This document shows positions 1-9,154 of a stretch of DNA of 21,416 nt, in pieces. Each line of letters opens with the position of its first letter. The first letter of the stretch is position 1. Source of the DNA: JBFFXF01 sp041569895 (GTDB taxonomy: Bacteria; Planctomycetota; UBA8108; JACQVS01). The translations under genes and the position numbers were made by a program. A model generated the notes under the pieces. The model did not search any database. It was not told where the DNA came from and saw only the letters and a list, made by a program, of their open reading frames with translations. The DNA lies in NCBI GenBank assembly GCA_041569895.1, contig JBFFXF010000109.1, positions 1-21,416 of the forward strand. The letters run 5' to 3'.

Positions 1-167
1 GTTGCGGAGTCCGATGACCGACTCCGACCCGACAGTTGCAAAAACGCACGTCCCGTGCTGGCGTGTCGCCCTCGAAAAGGCGGTTGTTCCGGGCCGCCGC
101 CTGGTCTCGGCAGATCTCACTGTGAGTGAGGTTCGCCGAGAATTGAACCACAGAGGCACGGAGGACC

Positions 168-216
168 GATACCGATACCGACTTCCGACGCCGATACCGA
201 TACCGCCGCCGATTCC
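168..216 (+). repeat. Degenerate hexanucleotide satellite, GATACC/GATTCC type
   Basis: GATACC units alternate with variants (GACTTCC, GACGCC, GCCGCC) and end in GATTCC, mostly keeping a period of six. Similar hexamers recur at 7226-7265, 10674-10742, 13556-13717 and 21048 onward, so this is a member of a dispersed family rather than a chance run. Confidence 0.7.
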
Positions 217-257
217 AGGGTCCGACCCCTTGTTCCGAGCCGCGAACCTCCATCTTC

Positions 258-284
258 AATCTGCGGAATCTGCGCAATCTGCGG
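258..284 (+). repeat. Three tandem 9-bp AATCTGCGN units
   Basis: Three head-to-tail units read AATCTGCGG, AATCTGCGC and AATCTGCGG, with a degenerate fourth about 17 bases on. The same module is found at 7283-7309 and, on the minus strand, at 21007-21043, each time downstream of a hexamer run. Confidence 0.8.
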
Positions 285-354
285 ACCGTCCCCCCCTCAC
301 TTCTGCGAAATCCGCGGAGCGCCTCCAGCCGGGGAGGTGGTGAGCGACGCTATT

Positions 355-1632
355 TTAGAAGGGCGACTCGAGCCACCCCCCGCTGTCGAAACGCAGCGGT
401 GCCGGGGGGCCTCCGACTGTCAGGTCGTCGCGGCTGTTGGCCTGCTCGAGGAAGGCCGCCGAGAGGTAGACGTCCTCGAGGGCGAGGGTGTCCCGGACGT
501 AGGCGACGAGGGGGCCGTGCTCGCGGCGCATGCACGTGCCGAGGGCGGTCGAGATCGCCTCGCGGTCATTCGGCAGCACGATCGGCGGCTTGGCGCCGAG
601 CGGCGAGCAGGCGGTGAAGGCGTTGATCTGCGTGATGCGCTGGTCGACGCTCTCCATGAAGCGCGGGGTCGCGAACTCGATGAGGCCCATGCCGACCGCG
701 TTGCCGTCGCTCTCCTCGGAGAGGGTGCGCACGAAGATTCGCCAGATCGCCGGCATCCCCTCCATCCACGGCTTTCCCTGGATGTAGCCGTAGACGCAGC
801 GGCCGATGACGTTCGTGTCGAGCCCCGCGCCGGAGATGTTCTTGCCCATGCGGTCGCAGATCAGCAGGTCGAGCTCGTCGAACGGGAGGCGGCCCATCAG
901 CCCGCGCGCCTCCTCGAGCAGCTCCGCCTCGCGCTCGAAGAGCGACTCGACCGGAACGCCGGCGACCCTCGCGGTCTCGTGATAGGCGTTCTCGAGGATG
1001 GCGAGCCCGCCGATGATCTTTCCGCTGCCGACGAGGATCTCGGCCGCCGAGCGGATCGCGTTGCCGAGTCCGAGGTCGAAGAGACGGCTGTGGTACTCCG
1101 CCGCGCCGTGCAGCTTGCCGAGCCCGATGCCGCAGATCTTCGTCAGTCCGCTCTCGATCGGACCCTTGTAGTCGGTGTGCGGCTTGACGCGGTTCATCAG
1201 CAGCACGCCGTCGCTCTCGTGCGCCACGCGGGCGATGTGGGCCTCGACGCCTTCCGGCGACGTGCCGAGGGGGATGGTCTCCATCTCGGCCCGGATCGGG
1301 CAGCCCATGGTCTCCTCGGTGACGCCGTAGTGGGCGATCAGCGCCCGCTGGCCCTCGGCGCTGGCCCCGCCGTGGCTGCCCATCGCCGGAATGATGAACG
1401 GCTTCGCGTCGCGCTGCTTGAAGAAGTCGACCGCGGCGCGGGTGATGACGTCGATGTTCGAGATGCCCCGGCTGCCGACGGTGATCCCGATGCGCGCGCC
1501 GGCCGCGATGGCGCCGTCCGGGAAGGTCCGGTCGAGCTCGGCCGTGACGGCCGCCGGGATGTCGTCGACGCGCGGGCGCGGGAAGCTCTGGCGGACGTGG
1601 AAAAAGCGAGGAATGTCGGTATTCTTTCCCAT
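355..1632 (-). CDS. LarA-like racemase family protein (DUF2088)
   Basis: A 425-residue cytoplasmic protein of the LarA/DUF2088 family. LarA racemises lactate using the nickel-pincer nucleotide (NPN), and homologues racemise other 2-hydroxyacids. The family pattern is clear: VGSRGI near the N-terminus, then PAMGSHGGAS, CPIRAEME, NRVKPHTDYKG and SGLTKICGIGLGKLHG, which supply the His and Lys residues expected at the cofactor site. Length matches the family. The frame extends upstream to 1746, but the ATG at 1632 (MGKNTDIPRFF) is preferred because the longer start adds a poorly protein-like tail and lies upstream of the likely -10 at 1709-1714. There is no strong Shine-Dalgarno. It diverges from the M24 peptidase operon. 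No NPN-synthesis genes (larB, larC, larE) are in the window. The substrate cannot be told from sequence, and lactate is not assumed. Confidence 0.88.
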   Translation of the reverse strand: MGKNTDIPRFFHVRQSFPRPRVDDIPAAVTAELDRTFPDGAIAAGARIGITVGSRGISNIDVITRAAVDFFKQRDAKPFIIPAMGSHGGASAEGQRALIAHYGVTEETMGCPIRAEMETIPLGTSPEGVEAHIARVAHESDGVLLMNRVKPHTDYKGPIESGLTKICGIGLGKLHGAAEYHSRLFDLGLGNAIRSAAEILVGSGKIIGGLAILENAYHETARVAGVPVESLFEREAELLEEARGLMGRLPFDELDLLICDRMGKNISGAGLDTNVIGRCVYGYIQGKPWMEGMPAIWRIFVRTLSEESDGNAVGMGLIEFATPRFMESVDQRITQINAFTACSPLGAKPPIVLPNDREAISTALGTCMRREHGPLVAYVRDTLALEDVYLSAAFLEQANSRDDLTVGGPPAPLRFDSGGWLESPF

Positions 1633-1708
1633 GATGTCACCGGGCCGGTCGCCGGAACACGGTGTGTGTTCTGTCACCATCAACCGTGTCCGATCACCGG
1701 ATGCCGAC

Positions 1709-1717
1709 ATTGTAACA
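1709..1717 (-). promoter_or_regulatory. Extended -10 promoter for the LarA-like gene
   Basis: The minus strand reads TGT-TACAAT, an extended -10 (TGn plus 5 of 6 bases of TATAAT). Transcription would begin near 1702, giving a leader of about 70 nt before the ATG at 1632. It sits just upstream of the divergent peptidase start at 1721, so the two transcription units probably share or compete for this 88-bp gap. No convincing -35 was found for either direction. Confidence 0.45.
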
Positions 1718-1720
1718 CCG

Positions 1721-2950
1721 ATGACGCGCGAGAGGACAGTGAGCACCCCGAAACCGGGCGTTCCCCGCGACGAGCTCGAGCGACGGCTGCGGTCGCTGCA
1801 GGAGAGGATGGCGCGCGCCGACCCGCTCGACGCCGCCGTCCTGGTCCAGAACGTCGACCTCTATTACTTCGCGGGCACCATCCAGACGAGCCACCTCCTG
1901 GTGCCGGCGGAGGGCTCGCCGCGTCTCCTCGTGCGCAAGGTTCTCGAACGGGCCCGGCAGGACTCGGCGCTCGAGGACGTCCGGCCGATGAGCAGCCTGC
2001 GCGCGCTCGCCGACGAGCTCGGTGCTCTCTGCGGCCCCCGCCCGTGGCGGATCGGCATGGAGCTCGACGTCATACCGTCACGCGCCGCCGAGGCGTACCG
2101 CGCGCGGCTCGGCGATGGGGTGGAGATCGTCGACATATCGGGAGCCGTGCTCGACATCCGTTCCGTCAAGAGCGACTGGGAGATCGAACGCATCCGCGAG
2201 TCGGCGCGCATCAACGATCGGCTCTACGAGGAGCTCCCCGGGCTCTGGGAAGACGGCATGTCGACCCTGTGCCTGCAGGCCCGCCTCGACTGCCGGGCGC
2301 GCGAGCTCGGCCACGTCGGCCTGGTGCGCATGCGCGGATTCAACATCGACGGTCTGATCGGCGTCTGCGTGTCGGGGCCGACCGGCGCGCTGCCGGGGCA
2401 CTCGGAGTTTCCGATCGGAGGTCTCGGGCCGCACCCGGTCGTCGCGCACGGCGGCGACCCGGCGCGTATCGAGCGCGACACGCCGATCGCGTTCGACTAT
2501 CTGGCCAACGGCAACGGCTACCACCATGACCAGACGCGCATGGCCGTCGTCGGCGCCATGCCGGACGAGGCGATGCGGATCTACGAGGCGATGCGGTCGA
2601 CTCTGCGGGAGATCGAGGAGCGGCTGGCGCCGGGGGCGATTCCTTCCGATATCTACGAGGCGGCGCTCGAGTCGATCGCCGCGCGCGGGCTTGGCGAGGG
2701 ATTCCTCGGGCCGGCCGGCCACGCCGTGCCGTTCGTCGGTCACGCGGTGGGGCTGGAGGTCAACGAGATCCCGGTGCTCGCCCGCAAGTTCGAGGAGCCG
2801 CTCGTGGCGGGGAACGTTCTCGCCGTCGAGCCGAAGTTCACGCATCCGCAGCTCGGCGTCATCGGCGTCGAGAACACGTACGTGGTGCGGGCGGGAGGCG
2901 TCGAGAGGATCGGCGCGACCGCCGAGGAGATCGTGCGGATCGAGCCATGA
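1721..2950 (+). CDS. M24 family metallopeptidase (Xaa-Pro aminopeptidase-like)
   Basis: A 409-residue creatinase/aminopeptidase-fold protein. Residues about 15-165 form the creatinase N-like domain (LVQNVDLYYFAGTIQTSHLLV) and the rest the pita-bread catalytic domain. All five dinuclear metal ligands of the family are present: D259 (IAFDYL), D270 (HHDQTR), H341 (VGHAVGLEVNE), E370 (AVEPKF) and E384 (GVENTY), so the enzyme looks active. Likely role: removing an N-terminal residue before proline, or a related di/tripeptide hydrolysis in the cytoplasm; exact substrate unknown. ATG 1721 is chosen; a GTG at 1739 behind AGAGGA is an alternative, and the frame upstream of 1721 is shadow of the opposite gene. 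Its last codons overlap the next ATG by four bases (ATGA), so translation is probably coupled to the E1 gene. Confidence 0.9.
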   Translation: MTRERTVSTPKPGVPRDELERRLRSLQERMARADPLDAAVLVQNVDLYYFAGTIQTSHLLVPAEGSPRLLVRKVLERARQDSALEDVRPMSSLRALADELGALCGPRPWRIGMELDVIPSRAAEAYRARLGDGVEIVDISGAVLDIRSVKSDWEIERIRESARINDRLYEELPGLWEDGMSTLCLQARLDCRARELGHVGLVRMRGFNIDGLIGVCVSGPTGALPGHSEFPIGGLGPHPVVAHGGDPARIERDTPIAFDYLANGNGYHHDQTRMAVVGAMPDEAMRIYEAMRSTLREIEERLAPGAIPSDIYEAALESIAARGLGEGFLGPAGHAVPFVGHAVGLEVNEIPVLARKFEEPLVAGNVLAVEPKFTHPQLGVIGVENTYVVRAGGVERIGATAEEIVRIEP

Positions 2951-5043
2951 AAGCGCGGCCCTCGTGGAAGGACGCGACCAGGTCGGACGAGCTCCTCGTG
3001 ACCGCGTTCCTGATGCGGCTCGCGCGCGAGTGGGACCTCCGCTTCGAGAACTTGCTGCGCACCGGGGCGGTCGGGAAGTGGTACAGCTCGGTCGGCAACG
3101 AGGCGCTGACGGTTTGCTCGGCGCTGGCGCTCCGGCCCGGCGACGGTCTGGTGACGTTGCATCGCGACGTCGGCGCCATCCTCGCGCGCTCGATCGACGC
3201 GCGCGCCCTCCTCGATGACATCCTCGGACGCGGGCGGGGCGATGCGGCGGCGCGCCGGCGCGCCGGCGAAGCGCGTGATTTCCTCTATCGTCTCGCGTGC
3301 CAGATGCTCGGGAAGCGCGACGGCTTCACCGGCGGATTCGAGCGCTCCTACCACTTCGGGCGCTTCGACGAGGCGACGGGCCTGATTCACGTCGGCATGA
3401 TCAGTCACCTCGGCGCGATGATTCCGGTCGCCGCCGGCGTCGCCCTGGCGCAGTCGTTCCGCGGGGAATCCGCGGTGACGCTCAACTTCATCGGCGAGGG
3501 CGGCACGTCGACCGGGGACTTTCACGAGGGCCTCAACATGGCGGCCGTCTGGAAGCTGCCGCTCGTGCTCATCATCGAGAACAACCACTGGGCGTTCTCG
3601 ACGCCCGAGAGCGAGCAGTACGCCTGCGCCAGCCTGAGCGACCGTGCCGCCGGGTACGGCATCGCCGGGTGCAGCATCGACGGGTGTGACGCGTTCGAGG
3701 TGCGACGGGTGATCGACGAGGCGGTGGATCGAGCCCGACGCGGTGAGGGGCCGACGCTCGTCGAGGCGCGCCTCGGGCGCCTGCGCGGTCACGCCGAGGC
3801 GGACGGCTCGCTCGACATCGTTCCGGCGCCGCAGCGCGCCGCCTACGTCGAGGCCGACCCGATGCCGCGGCTCGAGCGGGCGCTGGCGGCGGAGCGCATC
3901 GTCGAGGCGGCGCTTCTCGAGGAGATCGCCGCTCGGGTCCGTGAGCTGCTGGTCGACGTGATCGACCGCGCCCGGGCCTCGGCCGGGCCGGACCCGGCGC
4001 GCGACATCGCGACGCGGACCGTCTTCGCGCCGGCGGACGAGTTCGTCGAGACCGCGTCCGGCGACGCGACGGAGGAGGCCACGATGGTCGACGCGATCAG
4101 CCGGGGGCTCCGCGAGGAGATGCGCCGCGATCCCTCCGTCGTCCTCATGGGCCAGGACATCGCCGAACTCGGCGGCGCGTTCCGCGTCACGGGGGGCTTT
4201 CTCGCCGAGTTCGGCCGCCAGCGGGTTCGCAACACGCCGATCGCCGAGTCGGGCACTCTCGGGATCGCGGCCGGCGCGGCGCTGCTCGGCCTGCGCCCCG
4301 TCGTCGAGATGCAGTTCGCGGATTTCATCTCGTGCGGCTTCAACCAGGTGGTCAACGTCATCGCGAAGACGTACTTCCGGTGGCGCCGCCCCGTGCCGCT
4401 CGTCGTGCGGTGTCCGTCGGGCGGCGGCGCGGGCGCGGGTCCGTTCCACGCGCAGAATCCGGAGGCGTGGTTCACGCACACGCCCGGGCTCAAGGTGGTG
4501 GCGCCGGCGTTTCCGCGAGACGCCCTCGGCCTGATCAAGGCGGCGATTCGCGATCCGAACCCGGTGCTGTTCCTCGAGCACAAGCACCTCTATCGCCGCG
4601 TTCGCGAGCGGCTGCCGGACGGGGAGGTCCTGGTGCCGATCGGTCGCGCGCGGATCGTGCGTCCCGGCGACGACGTCACCGCGATCGCCTACGGCTGGAT
4701 GGTCCATCGCGCGGTCGAGGCCGCCGCGCTCCTCGAGCGGGAGGGTATCTCGGTGGAGGTCGTCGACCTGCGGTCGCTGATCCCGTTTGACCGCGAGCTG
4801 CTGGGAGAGTCGATCGCGCGCACGTCGAGAGCCCTGGTCGCGCACGAGGCGACGCTGACCTGCGGTTTCGGCGCCGAGATCGCGGCCTGGATCGCCGACG
4901 AGCTCTTCGATCAGCTCGACGCGCCGGTCTCGCGCGTGGCGTTTCCGGACATTCCGGTGCCGTACGAGTCGACCCTGGAGGCCGCCTGCATACCGGACCC
5001 GGCTCGCATCGCGGTGGTGTTGAAAAAGCTGGTCGAGTATTGA
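2947..5043 (+). CDS. 2-oxoacid dehydrogenase E1, fused alpha and beta subunits
   Basis: A 698-residue thiamine-diphosphate enzyme in which the usually separate E1-alpha and E1-beta chains are one polypeptide. Residues about 15-340 are the alpha part: YSSVGNEA, then SYHFGR in the place of the usual SMH loop, then the TPP/Mg motif GEGGTSTGDFHEGLN (183-197) closing with IIENN. A roughly 30-residue linker leads to the beta part: pyrimidine-binding domain about 375-550, with E434 in IAESGTLGIAAG as the expected TPP-activating glutamate, and a transketolase C-terminal domain to the end. E1 decarboxylates a 2-oxoacid and passes the acyl group to lipoyl-E2. The substrate (branched-chain oxoacids, pyruvate or acetoin) cannot be assigned. 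No E2 or E3 gene is in the window. It overlaps the upstream peptidase by four bases and is followed within two bases by the next gene, so it is inside an operon. Confidence 0.92.
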   Translation: MKARPSWKDATRSDELLVTAFLMRLAREWDLRFENLLRTGAVGKWYSSVGNEALTVCSALALRPGDGLVTLHRDVGAILARSIDARALLDDILGRGRGDAAARRRAGEARDFLYRLACQMLGKRDGFTGGFERSYHFGRFDEATGLIHVGMISHLGAMIPVAAGVALAQSFRGESAVTLNFIGEGGTSTGDFHEGLNMAAVWKLPLVLIIENNHWAFSTPESEQYACASLSDRAAGYGIAGCSIDGCDAFEVRRVIDEAVDRARRGEGPTLVEARLGRLRGHAEADGSLDIVPAPQRAAYVEADPMPRLERALAAERIVEAALLEEIAARVRELLVDVIDRARASAGPDPARDIATRTVFAPADEFVETASGDATEEATMVDAISRGLREEMRRDPSVVLMGQDIAELGGAFRVTGGFLAEFGRQRVRNTPIAESGTLGIAAGAALLGLRPVVEMQFADFISCGFNQVVNVIAKTYFRWRRPVPLVVRCPSGGGAGAGPFHAQNPEAWFTHTPGLKVVAPAFPRDALGLIKAAIRDPNPVLFLEHKHLYRRVRERLPDGEVLVPIGRARIVRPGDDVTAIAYGWMVHRAVEAAALLEREGISVEVVDLRSLIPFDRELLGESIARTSRALVAHEATLTCGFGAEIAAWIADELFDQLDAPVSRVAFPDIPVPYESTLEAACIPDPARIAVVLKKLVEY

Positions 5044-5045
5044 GA

Positions 5046-7133
<2,088 letters not shown>

Positions 7134-7140
7134 ACGAGCC

Positions 7141-7408
7141 GGACGCGCTCGCCATCACTCGTCCTCGTCCTCGATCGCTCGAGTCGGAAGAACCGTCCGC
7201 GCCGGAGACGGAGAACAGAGAAAGAAGACCGAGACAGAGATCCGAGATCCGATTCCGACTCCGAGGTCAGAGCCCGGCCGTCAATCTGCGTAATCTGCGC
7301 AATCTGCGTTCCCGTCCTCGTCGGACATCGGCCGCGCTGTCGATTCTGAATCCGATCTGCGTCATCCGCGTTCCCGTCCTCGTCGCCCGTCGGCCGCGCC
7401 GGCGGTCC
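7141..7408. repeat. Composite extragenic repeat between convergent genes
   Basis: The whole gap is low-complexity. In order it holds TCGTCC units (about 7157-7173), GAGACA/GATCCGA/GATTCC/GACTCC hexamers (about 7226-7265), three AATCTGCGN units (7283-7309), TTCCCGTCCTCGTCG (7309-7323), and then a degenerate second copy of the last part (GATCTGCGTCATCCGCG followed by the same 15-mer at 7371-7385). Both 15-mers are followed by CGGCCGCGC-containing sequence, so about 50 bp look duplicated in tandem. No gene is supported. Confidence 0.75.
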
Positions 7409-8821
7409 TCACGACGCCGTCGTCCGCGGGGCCGGCATGGGGGGGCCCGGGAGGTCCGGGTCGCGTTCGTCCTTCGACTCGCGCAGCATGATGATCGCCG
7501 TCACCACGACGACGGCGCAGCTAATGGCGAAGATCGGCCGGGCGTTGTCGCCGAAGGCGTCCTTGAGGAGAACGCCGACGAAGGGGGCGATCGCCCAGCG
7601 CAGGCCGGTGAGGAAAGTGTGGATTCCCGTGTAGACCGGCACCTCCTCCTCCGACTTCGCGTAGTACAGCGAGCCGAGCATCCAGACCAGCGTGCCACCG
7701 CCGATGGCGATGCCCCGGAAGATGCGTCCGACGTAGACCCACTCGATCACCGGCGCGATCGCGAAGACGAGGAAGTCGACGGCGAAGATCAGATTGAGCA
7801 CGGCGCGGATGCGCGTCGGCGGGTGCCGATCGACGATCCTGCCCCAGAAGACGAGCGTCAGGGCCATGCACCCCTGGACGATCACCACGTTGATCAGCGC
7901 CAGATCGAAGTAGTCCGCGTCGAGCGCGTCGACCGCGTGGATCTGCGTCAGCGGCAGGCTCATGATGTTGGCGAACCCGAAGACGATGAAGAACGACTCG
8001 TAGCGACGGAAGGCGCGGTCGCGTTTCCAGACTCCCCAGAACCGCTTCACCGTATCGACCACCGAGCCGGCCAGCGGTCGAGCTTCGGCGAGATCCTCGC
8101 GGACCGGCACCGAGCGGAACACCAGGCTGCCGACGAGGCCGAGAAAGGCGAGCGCCGGCATCAGGTAGTTGATCATCAGCGCCGCGTCGATCGGTGCGTC
8201 GCCCAGGAGGCGCACGAGCTCCTCGCGGCCCTCGCTCCAGTCGAGCGCCCACGACATGCCGAGCGCGAGCACGACCGTGAGCAGGAGCTGGATCTGGCGG
8301 TTGCGCCCGACGATGCGGCCGCGGAGGTTGGCGGGATAGTTCAAACGGTAGATGGTGATCCGCGCCGGGAGCGTCATCACCTGGAACGTGTGCGCCACGA
8401 CGTGGAGGATGACGAAACCGAGGGCGAACGTCGGCTTGACGAAGAAGATGAGGCCGATGGCGATCCGCGCCGCCAGCTCCGGCCAGAAGATGAGGGCCGA
8501 CTTGCCCCGGCGCAGCGCGAGGTGCGCGACGAAGACCGAGCAGAGGAGCCCGAGGCACTGTCCGCTGGTGATCAGCGCGACCTCGAAGTCGCTGGCGCGA
8601 AAGCCGCGTTTGGCGATCGCCGGTCCCATCTCGAAGGTCGCGATGACCGCCGCGCCGAAGGTCGCCGCCACCAGGTCGAGGCGCCGGGTCGCGAGGCCGA
8701 CGGCGTCCAGCTCGCCGGCGGTGCCCTGCGCGACCGGCGGGGACTCCGCGGCGGGAGGTCGAGCTTCGAGGCCGGGGGGCGGCTTCGCGCTCGCGCCGGC
8801 GGGATCGTGCGATTCATTCAT
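7409..8821 (-). CDS. MFS transporter
   Basis: A 470-residue inner-membrane protein with about 11-12 hydrophobic segments, fitting the major facilitator superfamily. The first 45 or so residues are Ala/Pro-rich and soluble. The first membrane stretch begins around LDLVAATFGAAVIATF, and GRIVDRHPPTR near the middle of the second half resembles the loop motif A (GxxxDRxxxR) of the superfamily. A central hydrophilic loop (WKRDRAFRRYES) separates the halves. The substrate is unknown; no neighbour suggests one. The ATG at 8821 lies only about ten bases downstream of a perfect TATAAT, so the message is probably leaderless; the next in-frame ATG would delete the first transmembrane segment. It converges on the yyaL-like gene and diverges from mgtE. 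Confidence 0.82.
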   Translation of the reverse strand: MNESHDPAGASAKPPPGLEARPPAAESPPVAQGTAGELDAVGLATRRLDLVAATFGAAVIATFEMGPAIAKRGFRASDFEVALITSGQCLGLLCSVFVAHLALRRGKSALIFWPELAARIAIGLIFFVKPTFALGFVILHVVAHTFQVMTLPARITIYRLNYPANLRGRIVGRNRQIQLLLTVVLALGMSWALDWSEGREELVRLLGDAPIDAALMINYLMPALAFLGLVGSLVFRSVPVREDLAEARPLAGSVVDTVKRFWGVWKRDRAFRRYESFFIVFGFANIMSLPLTQIHAVDALDADYFDLALINVVIVQGCMALTLVFWGRIVDRHPPTRIRAVLNLIFAVDFLVFAIAPVIEWVYVGRIFRGIAIGGGTLVWMLGSLYYAKSEEEVPVYTGIHTFLTGLRWAIAPFVGVLLKDAFGDNARPIFAISCAVVVVTAIIMLRESKDERDPDLPGPPMPAPRTTAS

Positions 8822-8830
8822 GAACGGCCG

Positions 8831-8839
8831 ATTATAGCA
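8831..8839 (-). promoter_or_regulatory. Extended -10 promoter of the MFS gene
   Basis: The minus strand reads TGC-TATAAT, a perfect extended -10. A start about seven bases downstream falls near 8824, leaving only about three untranslated bases before the ATG at 8821. No -35 hexamer is evident at 16-18 bp; the TTGACC at 8844-8849 is only 7 bp away and cannot serve. Confidence 0.6.
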
Positions 8840-8952
8840 GTGAGGTCAATGCCCGGCGGTCGAGGTGAAGGCCATCTCCGGAGCCGGTTTGCGGCGAGCG
8901 CCTCCTGTCGCACGCGTTTCCTGCCGAAGTGAGTAGCATCCGGGTGCCCCCG

Positions 8953-8961
8953 TGATATACT
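8953..8961 (+). promoter_or_regulatory. Extended -10 promoter of mgtE
   Basis: TGA-TATACT is an extended -10 with 5 of 6 consensus bases. Transcription would start near 8968 and give a leader of roughly 187 nt before mgtE. No clear -35 is present at the usual distance. Confidence 0.45.
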
Positions 8962-8967
8962 CCCGTC

Positions 8968-9154
8968 CTTCAGCGGCCGGGCGTGCGTCCTCTCGGAGCC
9001 ATCCGGAAAGCCGCGCCAGACCAGCCCGTCGTCGTCGCGGAGCGCTCGAGCGACCTCGTCACCACGGAACGGCGCATCGCCGCGAGACGTCCGGAAACGT
9101 CGTCCACCCGCGCCGCGCGCGAGTCGACGCCAGCAAGATCCCGAAAGTCACGGC
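8968..9154 (+). other. Long GC-rich 5' leader of mgtE
   Basis: This stretch has no supported gene. It contains the small hairpin GACGT-CCGGAA-ACGTC (about 9087-9102) and CG-rich inverted segments. I looked for the conserved core of the M-box (ykoK) magnesium riboswitch, which often precedes mgtE in Firmicutes, and did not find it. Leader regulation is possible but unsupported by a known motif. Confidence 0.3.

Larger units (their letters stand above)
1..354. other. Repeat-bearing intergenic region, no supported gene
   Basis: No convincing coding sequence lies here. The plus-strand frame opening near base 2 would encode a 113-residue peptide made largely of translated repeat (RYRYRLPTPIPIP) and resembles no protein I know. 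Seen in the stretch: an 18-mer TCCGATGACCGACTCCGA at 10-27 that recurs near 21065-21082, an ACCACAGAGGCACGGAGG-type string near 147-164, a GATACC hexamer run (168-216) and three 9-bp AATCTGCG units (258-284). Bases 31-140 hold nothing I can recognise. A gene left of the window could end in the first few bases; this cannot be judged. Confidence 0.6.

Noticed and set aside
2..343. 113-codon frame at the left edge
   Set aside because: Most of it is translated repeat with no recognised domain and no ribosome binding site.
337..2529. 730-codon plus-strand frame antisense to the LarA-like gene
   Set aside because: It opposes a clearly conserved gene, then runs out of frame through the M24 peptidase; composition is shadow-like.
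2740..4845. 701-codon minus-strand frame opposite the E1 gene
   Set aside because: Arg/Asp/Glu-rich antisense shadow of a well-conserved enzyme.
8968..9154. M-box magnesium riboswitch ahead of mgtE
   Set aside because: Conserved M-box core strings and helix order were not found by eye; only a generic GC-rich leader is visible.
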